From: Lysobacteraceae bacterium
GTDB lineage: Bacteria > Pseudomonadota > Gammaproteobacteria > Xanthomonadales > Xanthomonadaceae
NCBI GenBank assembly: GCA_030681035.1
Contig: JAUXUI010000124.1
Span: 1 to 64,000 of the forward strand
Length of the DNA stretch: 64,000 bases
Direction: 5' to 3'
Below are positions 45,557 to 54,489 of the stretch, piece after piece. The notes beneath the pieces are model-generated. The model saw nothing but the letters and a program-made list of their open reading frames with translations, made no database searches and was not told where the DNA came from. How positions within the stretch are numbered: the stretch's first letter is position 1; every line of letters begins with the position of its first letter. Both the position numbers and the translations under genes were made by a program.

Positions 45557-46162
45557 TTACAACCAGCCCTGCTGTCGGGCCAGGCGCCAGGCTTCGATGC
45601 GGTTGGCCGCGCCGAGCTTGGAGATGGCCTCGGACAGATAGTTGCGAACCGTACCGCTGCTGAGCACCAGCCGTTCGCCGATCTGTGCCGTGCTCAATCC
45701 TTCGCCGGCCAGCCGCAGCACCGCGCGTTCGCGCTCGCTCAACGGGTCCGCATCACTCCAGGCGGCCACTGCCAACTGCGGATCGATCGCGCGGCCGCCG
45801 TTGTGCACAAGACGCAATGCCTGCGCCAGCTCGTGCGATGGCGCATCTTTCAGCAAATAGCCACGCACCCCGGCGTCGAGTGCCCGCCGCAGATAGCCGG
45901 CGCGACCGAAGGTGGTGAGGATGACTACCCGCGTGTCCAGTTTGGCTTCGTGCACTGCTTGCGCGAGTTCGAGCCCGGTTTTGCCGGGCATTTCGATGTC
46001 GGTCACCAGCAGGTCCGGCGTGTGCGCTTGCACGGCTTGCCAGGCACTGTCGCCATCGCCGGCTTCGGCGATGATGCGAATATCCGTTTCCAGGCCAAGC
46101 AACGCGGCAAGCGCGCCGCGCACCATGGCTTGGTCCTCGGCCAGCACGATACGGATCATCAA
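45557..46162 (-). CDS. DesR/NarL-type response regulator
   Basis: 201 aa. Receiver with Asp at VTDIEMPGKTG and Lys at LLKDAPS, acidic pair in VLAEDQ. LuxR helix-turn-helix DPLSERERAVLRLAGEGLSTAQIGERLVLSSGTVRNYL. The start overlaps the sensor kinase stop (TGATG) so the two are cotranslated. Converges with the esterase gene (21-base gap). Presumably controls the ABC exporter genes upstream in the same operon. Confidence 0.92.
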   Translation of the reverse strand: MMIRIVLAEDQAMVRGALAALLGLETDIRIIAEAGDGDSAWQAVQAHTPDLLVTDIEMPGKTGLELAQAVHEAKLDTRVVILTTFGRAGYLRRALDAGVRGYLLKDAPSHELAQALRLVHNGGRAIDPQLAVAAWSDADPLSERERAVLRLAGEGLSTAQIGERLVLSSGTVRNYLSEAISKLGAANRIEAWRLARQQGWL

Positions 46163-47316
46163 CTCGCGCTCGCCGTTGCCGGCAACGCGAAGCGTATCCG
46201 GGTTCCGCCGCCCGCCGGGCTGTCGATGTTCAGCGAGCCGCCCAGCGCGACCATGCGTTCGCGCAGGCCCGACAGGCCATTGCCGAACGCCGACACGCCG
46301 CCGCGGCCATCATCGGAGACGGTCATCTGCACGCCACCGTCCGTGCTTGTTTCGCAATCCACTTCGACCGCGTTGGCGTCGGCATGGCGGATCACGTTGG
46401 TGATCGCCTCGCGCAACGACAAACTCAGCGCCGACTCGACCTGTGGCGGCAGCTGCGGCAGTGTGCAGCGCTGGTCGAAGTGTACGCCGGCACTGAGTAG
46501 TGTCAGTCGCGCCGACGCCAACTCGGCCTCGATGCTGCCGTTGCGAAAGCCGCTCACCGCCTCGCGTACTTGTGCCAGCGCGCTGCGCGCGACCTGCTGT
46601 ACATCGGTTATCTGTACCTTGGCGGCAGCCGAATCGACGTCGATCAAGCGACCAGCCAATTCGCTTTTCAAGGCGACCAGCGACAGCGTGTGGCCCAGCA
46701 GATCGTGCAAGTCGCGGGCAATCCGTTCGCGTTCCGCCATGGTTGCCAGCCGTTTGACCTCGGACTGGGTGAGTCGCAACTCGGCATTGCGGTGTTCACG
46801 CTCACGAGCCATCAAGGTCGCGCTCGCGATGATGCCGCAGATCAGTACCGTGATCGACAGATTGGCGGCAAAAAGCGTGGTGTTGGGTAGGGTAAACGCA
46901 TACTCGATGCCGAGCACACTCAACAGCAACAGTGACCAGGCAAGCACCCAACGCGCCGGGAGCATGGCCGCCAGCATGGCGATGGCGTAGATCACGAAAG
47001 TGTTGCCGCCCGGATTGAACGGAACCAGCGCATAGCCGAGCAGTGCCATCAGCAACGCCAGCGGAATGCGATGCGAGCTTTGGCTGCGGTGGTAGTAAAA
47101 GTACAGCGGCACGAAGATCGCGGTTGCGATCAGGCTGGCCCAGATCGCGCTGGCCGGCTGATTCGGCCAGAACAGCATCGGCAGAAAGACAAAAAACAGG
47201 TAAGCCAACCCCAGCAGCACGCGTGCCCGATGCAGGCCGTCGTTGTCATCGGCAAGCCGTAGAGCATTGCTGGGCAATTTGGTCAGCATGGTCGGTTGCC
47301 GAATTCGCGCATCCAT
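46159..47316 (-). CDS. DesK-type sensor histidine kinase
   Basis: About 385 aa. Five to six membrane segments (LGLAYLFFVFLPMLFW, LIATAIFVPLYFYY, IPLALLMALLGYALV, WVLAWSLLLLSVLGIEY and others) precede the HisKA_3 phosphorylation site ERERIARDLHDLLGHTLS and the ATPase lobe (VSDDGRGG, GNGLSGLRERMVALGG). This class senses membrane state. ATG 47316 is the likely start; 47289 is also possible and neither has a strong ribosome-binding site. It begins 7 bases after the ABC permease stop. Confidence 0.88.
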   Translation of the reverse strand: MDARIRQPTMLTKLPSNALRLADDNDGLHRARVLLGLAYLFFVFLPMLFWPNQPASAIWASLIATAIFVPLYFYYHRSQSSHRIPLALLMALLGYALVPFNPGGNTFVIYAIAMLAAMLPARWVLAWSLLLLSVLGIEYAFTLPNTTLFAANLSITVLICGIIASATLMAREREHRNAELRLTQSEVKRLATMAERERIARDLHDLLGHTLSLVALKSELAGRLIDVDSAAAKVQITDVQQVARSALAQVREAVSGFRNGSIEAELASARLTLLSAGVHFDQRCTLPQLPPQVESALSLSLREAITNVIRHADANAVEVDCETSTDGGVQMTVSDDGRGGVSAFGNGLSGLRERMVALGGSLNIDSPAGGGTRIRFALPATASAS

Positions 47317-47323
47317 GGCTTCA

Positions 47324-48091
47324 TCATAGTGCCTGCCAGCGGCGTGCGGCCAATGCCGTGAAGACGGCGGTGAAGGCGAGCAGCACGCCGATATGCAGCC
47401 AGGGCTGGGCAATCGGCGCTTGCCCGATCACGCCCAGCGCCAACTGGCTCAAATGCCATGCTGGCCAGATTGGCGCCAGTTGCTGCACCCACGACGGGAA
47501 CGCAAACAACGGCATCCACAGACCCGACAGCACTGCCATCGGCATGTAAATCAGATTGACCACTGCCACCGCACCCTGGCCCTTGACCAGGGTGCCGATC
47601 AACAATCCCAACGCACTGAACGGCAAGGTGCCGATCAACATCGTGAAGACCAGCAGCAGCCAGGTGCTGGGCGGCATGCGCACACCAGCCAGAACAAACG
47701 CCGCCGCCGACAGCAGCAGCACCGTGATCAGCGCAAACAACAGGCTCATCGCGATCTTGGCGAGAAAATAGGCGCTGACCGGCATCGGCGACACGCGTTT
47801 GAGTTGCAGCAGGCCCTGTTCACGCTCCATTGCAACCCCGACGCCAAAACCGAACAGGGCGGGGCCAACCACGCCAAACACACAGAAGGTCGCGAGCATG
47901 TAGGTGGCCTTGTCGTAGTCGTGCCACTGGCCCGACAGGACCACCGCGAACATCACATAGAACACCAGCGGGAACAGCAGGGTAGGGACTGCGAACGATG
48001 GCGCGCGCAGCACTTTGAGGAATTCGTACCAGGATTCAATCCGAACGATACCGAACAACGATGGCGCGACACGATCGGCAATGGCGTTCAT
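47324..48091 (-). CDS. ABC-2 type transporter permease
   Basis: 255 aa, six membrane segments (PTLLFPLVFYVMFAVVL, MLATFCVFGVVGPALFGFG and so on), ABC-2 family. AGGAG is 8 bases before ATG 48091, and the start overlaps the ATPase stop by 4 bases (ATGA). Forms a half-transporter pair with the ATPase encoded just upstream. The exported substrate is unknown, with lipids, peptides and drugs all known for this family. Confidence 0.9.
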   Translation of the reverse strand: MNAIADRVAPSLFGIVRIESWYEFLKVLRAPSFAVPTLLFPLVFYVMFAVVLSGQWHDYDKATYMLATFCVFGVVGPALFGFGVGVAMEREQGLLQLKRVSPMPVSAYFLAKIAMSLLFALITVLLLSAAAFVLAGVRMPPSTWLLLVFTMLIGTLPFSALGLLIGTLVKGQGAVAVVNLIYMPMAVLSGLWMPLFAFPSWVQQLAPIWPAWHLSQLALGVIGQAPIAQPWLHIGVLLAFTAVFTALAARRWQAL

Positions 48092-48999
48092 GCGGCTTGC
48101 TCCTGAATGCTGGCGGCACTGATTGAAAGAACGGCATCTTCGAGGCTGAGCGCGGAAACCTCGATATCCGCCAGGTGCGGGTCGGCGGCGAGCAATCGCC
48201 GCAACAGCGCTTCGGCATGGCGGCTGCGACATTCGATGCGGTCACGGTCGGCGTGTAGATGTTCCACTTCGGGCCAACTGGCAAGCTCGCGCGTGCTCAG
48301 GTTGGAGCGAAAACGCAGTCGCTTGCCGGAGGCGAATGCCTTGATCTGCGCCGGGCTGCCGCTTGCCACTACACGGCCATCGGTGAGCATGACGATGTGA
48401 TCGGCGAGCGCATCGGCTTCCTCCAGGTAATGGGTGGTCAGCACGATGGCGGTGCCGGCATCGCGCATGGCGGTCAGTACCGCCCACAGGCTGCGTCGCG
48501 CTTCGACATCGAGACCGACGGTCGGCTCATCCACGAATAGCAGGTCGGGCTGGCCGCAAATCGCCAGCGCAAACTGTACCCGCCGTTTTTGGCCTCCCGA
48601 CAGCATGCCATAGGCCTGATGCGCGAATGACGTGACGCCGGCAAGCGTCAGCGTTTCGTCCACCGGGCGCGGCTGCGGGTAATACGCCGAGAACTGGCGC
48701 ACCAGCTCGACCGCGCGCAGCGTCGCGGGCAGTTCGGTATCCTGCAACATCACCCCGAACCGGCGACGATTGTCGGCGAACAACGGATCGGCGCCGAACG
48801 TCGATGCATGGCCGGAATCAACGCTCAGGCGACCGGTCAACAGGCCGATTGCGGTAGTCTTGCCGGCGCCATTCGGGCCGAGGATGGCGAGCATCTCACC
48901 AGCGTGCAACGCAAGATCGATGCCGGCCAACGCGGTGCGCCCGGCAAAGGATTTGTTGGCACCGCGCAGTTCGGCGACGAGTGTGGGTTGGGTGGGCAC
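48088..48999 (-). CDS. ABC transporter ATP-binding protein
   Basis: 303 aa. Walker A GPNGAGKTTAI, signature LSGGQKRRVQFALA, Walker B LLFVDEPTVGLD, and the H-loop LTTHYLEEADALADH. A DrrA-like C-terminal extension follows. Start is GTG 48999, preceded by GCAGGAG. First gene of a four-gene operon ATPase-permease-kinase-regulator, all overlapping or nearly so; such units usually form a self-regulated exporter. Confidence 0.93.
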   Translation of the reverse strand: MPTQPTLVAELRGANKSFAGRTALAGIDLALHAGEMLAILGPNGAGKTTAIGLLTGRLSVDSGHASTFGADPLFADNRRRFGVMLQDTELPATLRAVELVRQFSAYYPQPRPVDETLTLAGVTSFAHQAYGMLSGGQKRRVQFALAICGQPDLLFVDEPTVGLDVEARRSLWAVLTAMRDAGTAIVLTTHYLEEADALADHIVMLTDGRVVASGSPAQIKAFASGKRLRFRSNLSTRELASWPEVEHLHADRDRIECRSRHAEALLRRLLAADPHLADIEVSALSLEDAVLSISAASIQEQAA

Positions 49000-49235
49000 G
49001 GTGCGACTCCTGCAACAGGGTAGAGTCAGCATGCGCGGTTGCGCGAGCGCCTCGTAGTGGCGGTTGTCGTTGCCTTTGGCTGACAACTGTCATGATGGCG
49101 CGAAATGCCGGGTCGCCATGGCGCCGCACTCGTGGGCTCGGTTCGGACCCAAGCGTGTGTGGGTCAGCAAGCCCATTTCAATGGCCGCGCAGCATTTTGT
49201 TCTAGACTTGCCGCGTTGGCACCAAGGAGAGTGTG

Positions 49236-49664
49236 ATGCGCCTTCTCGCTTGCCTCGCGTTCATGGCATGGCTCCCGTGCCTGGCGAGTTGCGCGCCGCA
49301 GGACGTCCCGGAGAACCACGACAAACTGCAGGGCGTTGAGCGGCCGGCGGCGGTACCCATTCACGTGTTGACCGTGGATACAGCGGGTTCGTTTACTGCA
49401 ACTGAGCAGGGCGATTTCATTGACATCAGGCTGCAACAACTGAGTCCCGATGCCGGAACATGGCAACTGTTGCGCCAATCCGGAAGTGGCCGCGTTGAGG
49501 CGCTGGGGGCCGTAGTGCTTGTGCACGAGAATGCCGGAACCACGCAGGTATTCCATTTCCGGGCCGAACGTGTTGGCTCACTTGAGCTGGTATTTGTTTT
49601 TCACACGGAAGGAAAAACGCCACGACCCGATACGGTCGTGGCGTTCGACATTGCAATCAAATGA
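49236..49664 (+). CDS. Lipoprotein with chagasin-like (inhibitor I42) features
   Basis: 142 aa. Signal with lipobox ending LASC at about residues 16-19, so outer-membrane or periplasmic lipoprotein. The mature part resembles chagasin-type protease inhibitors: GDFIDIRLQQLSPDAGTWQL (the first loop), TTQVFHFRAERVGSLELVFVF, and a VVAFDI end strand. AAGGAG precedes ATG 49236. It converges on a secreted metalloprotease gene; chagasins inhibit cysteine proteases, so a direct pairing with that metalloprotease is not implied. Family call is moderate. Confidence 0.6.
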   Translation: MRLLACLAFMAWLPCLASCAPQDVPENHDKLQGVERPAAVPIHVLTVDTAGSFTATEQGDFIDIRLQQLSPDAGTWQLLRQSGSGRVEALGAVVLVHENAGTTQVFHFRAERVGSLELVFVFHTEGKTPRPDTVVAFDIAIK

Positions 49665-49716
49665 GCGGTGGCTTTCCGGCTCAGGCTAGACACCGGTATT
49701 GCTGCGGCGTACGGGT

Positions 49717-50817
49717 TCAGTTCACCCGTATCGGCAGATAGGTCGCGTTGTTCGATTCCACTGATTCCGGAATCGCCCCGTTGTCGTCGATGATCAGCCC
49801 GAGCCAGTAGTTTGTTCCGTGTGCCAAGTCCGACGGAATGACCATGGTGGTCGTGGTGGTGTAGACATTGTCGCGACTCAGGTTGAAGGATGCGCTACCG
49901 ATCTTTCGATCGAGCGTGGTGATCAGATCGTTGCTGGAAATGTAGTAGCCGACCTGAACACCGTTCTTGGTGTGGGCACCATTGTTTTCATAGGTGAACT
50001 CGGCGCGTACCGTCTGCCCGCGATCAACGCGGTAACCGGTTTCGCCCGCTACGTTCACCGTTGACAGTACCGCCCCGCTCGAGTTGTAGATGACGGTTTT
50101 GGTGTGGTCGCTGTACTCGCCGGAGGGCCCACTGTATTTCCAGTGCACGACCGCCACATCTTCCCAAGCGGGTGTGCGCGCGCCATACAGAAACACGGCG
50201 CCATCCGAGGCGTCTTCGCCGATGTAGGCCGTTGCGACGGCACCGTTTACATGGATGTGCTCGAAGTCGCTGCCCATGATGTTGTATTCGGTGTTGACGT
50301 GATTGAGGATCAGGCCATGCCCAAGCTCATGCGCGCCGGTGGTCTGGATTGCCCGCAGCGAGCCGGTGTAACGGATCAATGAGGACTTGACCGTGTCCAC
50401 CGTCCATTGCCACGGCGAGCCGTAGTCGAAAATCACATCGACCTCGTTCATGTGGACGTGGTCACCAAAGAACCAGTAGCAGGTCCAGTACTGATAGGCG
50501 ACTGCCGGCGCGCCTGCGAGTATCGAGCCGGTGCCGCCCCAGATTTCGTTCTGGCCGTTGTTGCGGCCCACGCTGCCGGCATCCATGGATACCGAATAGC
50601 GAAAATTGCTGGGGTTGCGGTTGAACTTGGTGACCGTGTCGCGGATGCCGTTCTCCCAGTATCCGGCGGGGAAACTTACGGTGCTGGGGCGCACGGTTTG
50701 ACTGCTGGAATTGAACTTGATGGGATGACCCAGACAATTTTTGTAACTGTAGGCCAACGCCGTTCCGGGCAGGCACAACGTGACGCCACATACGGCAAGG
50801 GCAATCAACACTTTCAT
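49717..50817 (-). CDS. Secreted matrixin-like metalloprotease with C-terminal CARDB-like domain
   Basis: 366 aa, signal peptide MKVLIALAVCGVTLCLPGTALA. The metzincin zinc site is HELGHGLILNH (His163, His167, His173), with Met in NIMGSD as the likely Met-turn. The C-terminal 120 residues (TVRAEFTYENNGAHTKNGVQVGYY region, then GLIIDDNGAIPESVESNN) resemble CARDB-type beta domains. No obvious pro-peptide with a cysteine switch is seen, though the N-terminus has one Cys at NCLGHP. Likely extracellular protein degradation. Confidence 0.82.
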   Translation of the reverse strand: MKVLIALAVCGVTLCLPGTALAYSYKNCLGHPIKFNSSSQTVRPSTVSFPAGYWENGIRDTVTKFNRNPSNFRYSVSMDAGSVGRNNGQNEIWGGTGSILAGAPAVAYQYWTCYWFFGDHVHMNEVDVIFDYGSPWQWTVDTVKSSLIRYTGSLRAIQTTGAHELGHGLILNHVNTEYNIMGSDFEHIHVNGAVATAYIGEDASDGAVFLYGARTPAWEDVAVVHWKYSGPSGEYSDHTKTVIYNSSGAVLSTVNVAGETGYRVDRGQTVRAEFTYENNGAHTKNGVQVGYYISSNDLITTLDRKIGSASFNLSRDNVYTTTTTMVIPSDLAHGTNYWLGLIIDDNGAIPESVESNNATYLPIRVN

Positions 50818-50870
50818 GACGCACCTCCAATCACTATTCGGGTTGCGGATAGACAGCTATCAGGCTCAGA

Positions 50871-51839
50871 CTATTTTCGAATCACGGGATTGAATTCGTT
50901 TTGTTCGTATGCCTTGGCTTCATCGTCGGCTTGAGCCTTGAGTCGTCTTGGCTCGATTTTCTGGGGGACGACGGCAGCAATCTTCGCAACCATTATTTCT
51001 GCCTTCGGATCGATGCTTTTCACCTCGGCTGGGCGCCGCTTGCTGAGTGTCGCGAGACGTTGCGTTTCGGCCAGAAATTCGGATAGCGGCATGGCCACGA
51101 CCTTTTCATCCTGTGCGCTATAACGCTCTTTACCTTGTGCGTCAGCCGATGATTTTGGCCGTGTGAACGTGCCGGCAAATTCGACGAATTTCGGCGCCTC
51201 GGCTTCGTAGCGGCGGCGGGCAACATCGATCGACATTCTCTCGGTCTTGAGTTGTTCCGCCACCGCGGGGTTTTTCATCAATTGATCAAACGTGGGTGCC
51301 GGAAAGCGGACTGAACGAAACGCTTTTGGCGGAGTTCCGCGGGAGAGAACTGTGGCTTTGCTGACGCTCCGTACCGGAGAGCCGAAAGTGTCATAGACGC
51401 GATCATCCAGAATGCGGAACCGGCCGCGCTCGCAATACACGAGGGGACAACTCGCATCGCTGGTGTCGCCAACGAAGAACAAGTCCTGGTCACCCGCCTG
51501 GATGATCGGCACGCCAGAAACGGTCAGAAATCGCCCGGTGCCATCGGGGCCACCGATCATTCGCATCGTGATGACATCACCTGGAGCCTTGCCGCGCAGG
51601 ACCTTGACAATACGGTAGGTCACCACGGTGTAGGGGATAAGCCCTTCGCCTTTCGTTGTGCCACGTGCGTTGCGGTACTCGACCTTGGCAGCGGTGCCGA
51701 GAAAAACCAGATTGGACTGATCCACCAGACTGGCCATGTCGCCAGCCTTGGCATTCTCCGCTGGGTTATGGGCATGCGCACCAACGCTCATCAGCGCTGC
51801 GGTGAATGCCACGATCAATGCAGCAAAATTGCGTTGCAT
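50871..51839 (-). CDS. Secreted protein of unknown function next to the metalloprotease
   Basis: 322 aa, signal peptide (QRNFAALIVAFTAALMSVGAHA). I do not recognise the family. The N-terminal half is beta-rich (SNLVFLGTAAKVEYR, VVTYRIVKVLRGKAPGDVITMRMIGG) and has one CPLVYC pair; the C-terminal half is charged and helical, with a long Lys/Glu-rich stretch. GAGAGGAG precedes ATG 51839; the longer open frame starts in the leader. Cotranscribed with the protease (53-base gap), so a partner or chaperone-like role is possible but unproven. Confidence 0.55.
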   Translation of the reverse strand: MQRNFAALIVAFTAALMSVGAHAHNPAENAKAGDMASLVDQSNLVFLGTAAKVEYRNARGTTKGEGLIPYTVVTYRIVKVLRGKAPGDVITMRMIGGPDGTGRFLTVSGVPIIQAGDQDLFFVGDTSDASCPLVYCERGRFRILDDRVYDTFGSPVRSVSKATVLSRGTPPKAFRSVRFPAPTFDQLMKNPAVAEQLKTERMSIDVARRRYEAEAPKFVEFAGTFTRPKSSADAQGKERYSAQDEKVVAMPLSEFLAETQRLATLSKRRPAEVKSIDPKAEIMVAKIAAVVPQKIEPRRLKAQADDEAKAYEQNEFNPVIRK

Positions 51840-51962
51840 AGCATGAACTCCTCTCGGTAGTTGTTTGACCAAACACGGCGCCGGAATGCGATCGGGGCCG
51901 GTGCCGGATCGACATCACCCGCGCATCCGCTGCCATCGCGTGCCAGTCCGGAAACCCTTCGT

Positions 51963-54182
51963 TCAGGTGATTTCAAGCGCAAACGACGCCGTTTCCCAAT
52001 AGTCGTAACCGTCGATCCGGCTACTGCCAGTGAAGTGCTTTGCGCGCACATGCAGGGTGACGCTGAACGTGCATTTTGAATTCCCGCCCAACATGCTGGC
52101 AAAGCTCGCGCTGCCCGAAGGCACGGCCACACCATTCTCACCAACATCGGTGTGGTTGTTGCCAGCCGATGGTGCCGGCCCGAGTGCACCGGTGTCGCCA
52201 TTGAGTCCCCGCTGCCAGCCGATGTCGTATTTCCACATGAACGAATTGCTGTCGTTCAGGCCGGTATCCTCGACACCATTGATGTGGTAGGCCTTGAAGC
52301 CGATAGCGAACTGGCTGGTAGTGCCGGGCAACTGCGTCATGAACTGGCATTCCGCACTGTTGGCAACACCGTTCCGGCGCAAATCGACGATGTCGCCACC
52401 GACAGGGGTGTTGTCGAGCCAGAAAATATGCGCCGCATCGGCAAATGGCACCGGATCGGTATCAGTCGCCGACATCCAGCGGCGGAACTGGAACGCTCGC
52501 GCTGTGCCCGGTCCGGCGGCGCCATTGGGTTTGACGCGGTCGCCATTCGCGTCGAACGCTTCAATAACCAGCATGTACTTGCCGTTGACGAAGCGGGGCT
52601 CCGCGGTGTTCCACACCTGATGAAATTGCCCGCTCAAGTAGCGGTGATTGGGCGAGCCCCAGTACGGAACCCTGAACAAATTGGGTTCTCCGCTGGCGAT
52701 GTCGGCGGCGGGTATCGGCCCCAGCAGTTCCGGAACGCGCACGACATCGCCCGGAACATCAACCAGCTTGTCCCAGCTAACCGTGTCGCCCAGTACCATC
52801 GGCATGCCGACCGGAGTGCCATTGGCGTTAACGGCGAACACTTTCAGCCGGTAGTACTTCACGATCGATTCCAGCTCCGGCGAGAACCACAGGCGCAGCC
52901 CGAGCGCGCCACCCCACGGGCAATCTGGTGCGTAGGCGGTGGTGTAGGTGCCGTCGTCAGCGTCGAGCGCGGCAACCTGCGAAACCGCGTTCTGTAGCGG
53001 GTAATTGAAATGGAAGGTGCCGTATCGACCGACGTGTTCCAGCATCACGAACGCTGCGCCATCGTTGGGCGGTGGATCACCCGGGCCGTCCGCGCACACC
53101 CGCGCCTGCGGGTTGTAGGTGCGGATGTTGGCTGGTGTGCCCGCGCTGAAGTATTCGTGCGCAGCGAGGCCATCGTAAACAACCGTCAACACACCATTGA
53201 CGAGTTGCCTGATCTTGTAGGCATAGGTCGTGACGCAATGCCGCGGATGCGGCGGATGCCCCACGCGCAGATAGCAAAAATCGAAATTGCCGCCGGGCTG
53301 AATGGGCGTCTGGCCCACTTCGCGCGTGCTGCAGTGGCAGAAAATCGGGAACAGGTAAGGCCGTGCGTGTACATAAATGCGGGCGGCCTCATCCGACAGC
53401 GCACGCAGGGCGAGGTAATCCCGGTGCAGAAGTTCCGGCGGCACGGCCGCGAGATCGAGCGTTGTTCTGCGCTGCTGGACGGCACGCGCCTTGGCGCGCA
53501 GCAACTGCGGGCGCATGGGTGCGATGTCCGGGAGTTGCGGGAACGGCTCGGGGCCGGGGAAGGGGTGAGGAATGGGGTCGGGAATCGGTATCGGCAAGAT
53601 ATCGAGAATGTCGCGTAGCCGGCCGAGCAAATCGGGAATGTGGATGTGATGGCAGCAGCATTCGTGCTCGTAAATCGAAATGACGCCATCGCACATCGGC
53701 TGGCAATTGAGAGGAAACAGGACGTGTGGCAGCAGCTCCGCAGTGATCGGCTTGATGCGTGCAATTTGCGCCAGCTCGAACATCGGCCGCAACTCAACGA
53801 TGTCGAGCAAATCCCAGTACCACGGCCGGCACTTGCGCACACTGCCCGAGACGCAGGCGAACTGGAAATGGAAACGATCCCAGATGTCGCGTGGCAAGAC
53901 GATACCCAGCTTGCGCCAGAGATCGAGCTTTTGTGCTAGACGGTAACTGACCAGGCTCTCCTTGGGCAGCGTTTTGAAATCCTCGACATCGGGGCCAAAT
54001 GCGACCAGCGATGCGATGTCGGAACCGAGGTTCAATGCCTTGCCGTCGTAGCCGCCCACCTTCTTGGTCGCGCGCCCGGCGCTGTCGATTAGATATGCCG
54101 CGAATCTTGGCGCTTGCTCGCCATCTTTGAGGCCGACGAATGTGACCGCCAGGTTGAGGGGTTTCTGGTTGGAGCTTTTCAT
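51963..54182 (-). CDS. Large orphan protein, Cys/His-rich and Pro-rich
   Basis: 739 aa. I do not recognise it. No signal peptide is evident (MKSSNQKPLNLAVTFVGLKDG). Notable parts: IYEHECCCHHIHIPD near residue 180 (three adjacent Cys then two His), the Pro-repeat IPIPDPIPHPFPGPEPF near 195-215, and a C-terminal beta-rich half with AKHFTGSSRIDGYDY. Start is uncertain: ATG 54182 is used, 54194 is as good; neither has a clear ribosome-binding site. It lies downstream of a LuxR-type regulator in the same direction with a 307-base gap containing dyads. Confidence 0.55.
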   Translation of the reverse strand: MKSSNQKPLNLAVTFVGLKDGEQAPRFAAYLIDSAGRATKKVGGYDGKALNLGSDIASLVAFGPDVEDFKTLPKESLVSYRLAQKLDLWRKLGIVLPRDIWDRFHFQFACVSGSVRKCRPWYWDLLDIVELRPMFELAQIARIKPITAELLPHVLFPLNCQPMCDGVISIYEHECCCHHIHIPDLLGRLRDILDILPIPIPDPIPHPFPGPEPFPQLPDIAPMRPQLLRAKARAVQQRRTTLDLAAVPPELLHRDYLALRALSDEAARIYVHARPYLFPIFCHCSTREVGQTPIQPGGNFDFCYLRVGHPPHPRHCVTTYAYKIRQLVNGVLTVVYDGLAAHEYFSAGTPANIRTYNPQARVCADGPGDPPPNDGAAFVMLEHVGRYGTFHFNYPLQNAVSQVAALDADDGTYTTAYAPDCPWGGALGLRLWFSPELESIVKYYRLKVFAVNANGTPVGMPMVLGDTVSWDKLVDVPGDVVRVPELLGPIPAADIASGEPNLFRVPYWGSPNHRYLSGQFHQVWNTAEPRFVNGKYMLVIEAFDANGDRVKPNGAAGPGTARAFQFRRWMSATDTDPVPFADAAHIFWLDNTPVGGDIVDLRRNGVANSAECQFMTQLPGTTSQFAIGFKAYHINGVEDTGLNDSNSFMWKYDIGWQRGLNGDTGALGPAPSAGNNHTDVGENGVAVPSGSASFASMLGGNSKCTFSVTLHVRAKHFTGSSRIDGYDYWETASFALEIT

Positions 54183-54489
54183 GATGATCACCATGCGAAG
54201 GGTGGGGTGGGTCGGGTTCAAGTACAGGTCGCATCCGGGCAGAACGTCGCGCACCGCTCGCGCCTTGTCCGACCGCGACGAGTACGGCTGGGCAAGAAGC
54301 GTTCACGATGCTCCCGGGCTCGGAAACATCGATCGCGTGACCGGTTGTCACCGGTGCGTGCCGCATTCCCCATGCGCACCTGCTCGCGCGGCAGTCATGC
54401 TGTGTACGCGATGCACCGTCAGGCTAGCGCCAGTGATATCGCCTTCGCTTCCCCCGTTCGGGTGAAAGGCGACATGAAAACAGGACGCG
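54183..54489. promoter_or_regulatory. Gap upstream of the orphan gene with two dyads
   Basis: 307 bases without a gene. GTGAC-CGGTT-GTCAC (54337-54351) is a perfect dyad about 155 bases upstream of the 739-aa gene. TCCCCCG-TT-CGGGTGA (54450-54465) is a near-perfect dyad that is close to the LuxR stop; it nearly matches the dyad at 63687-63702, upstream of the 709-aa gene. Either could be an operator; the second could also be a terminator for the regulator. Inference only. Confidence 0.35.
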
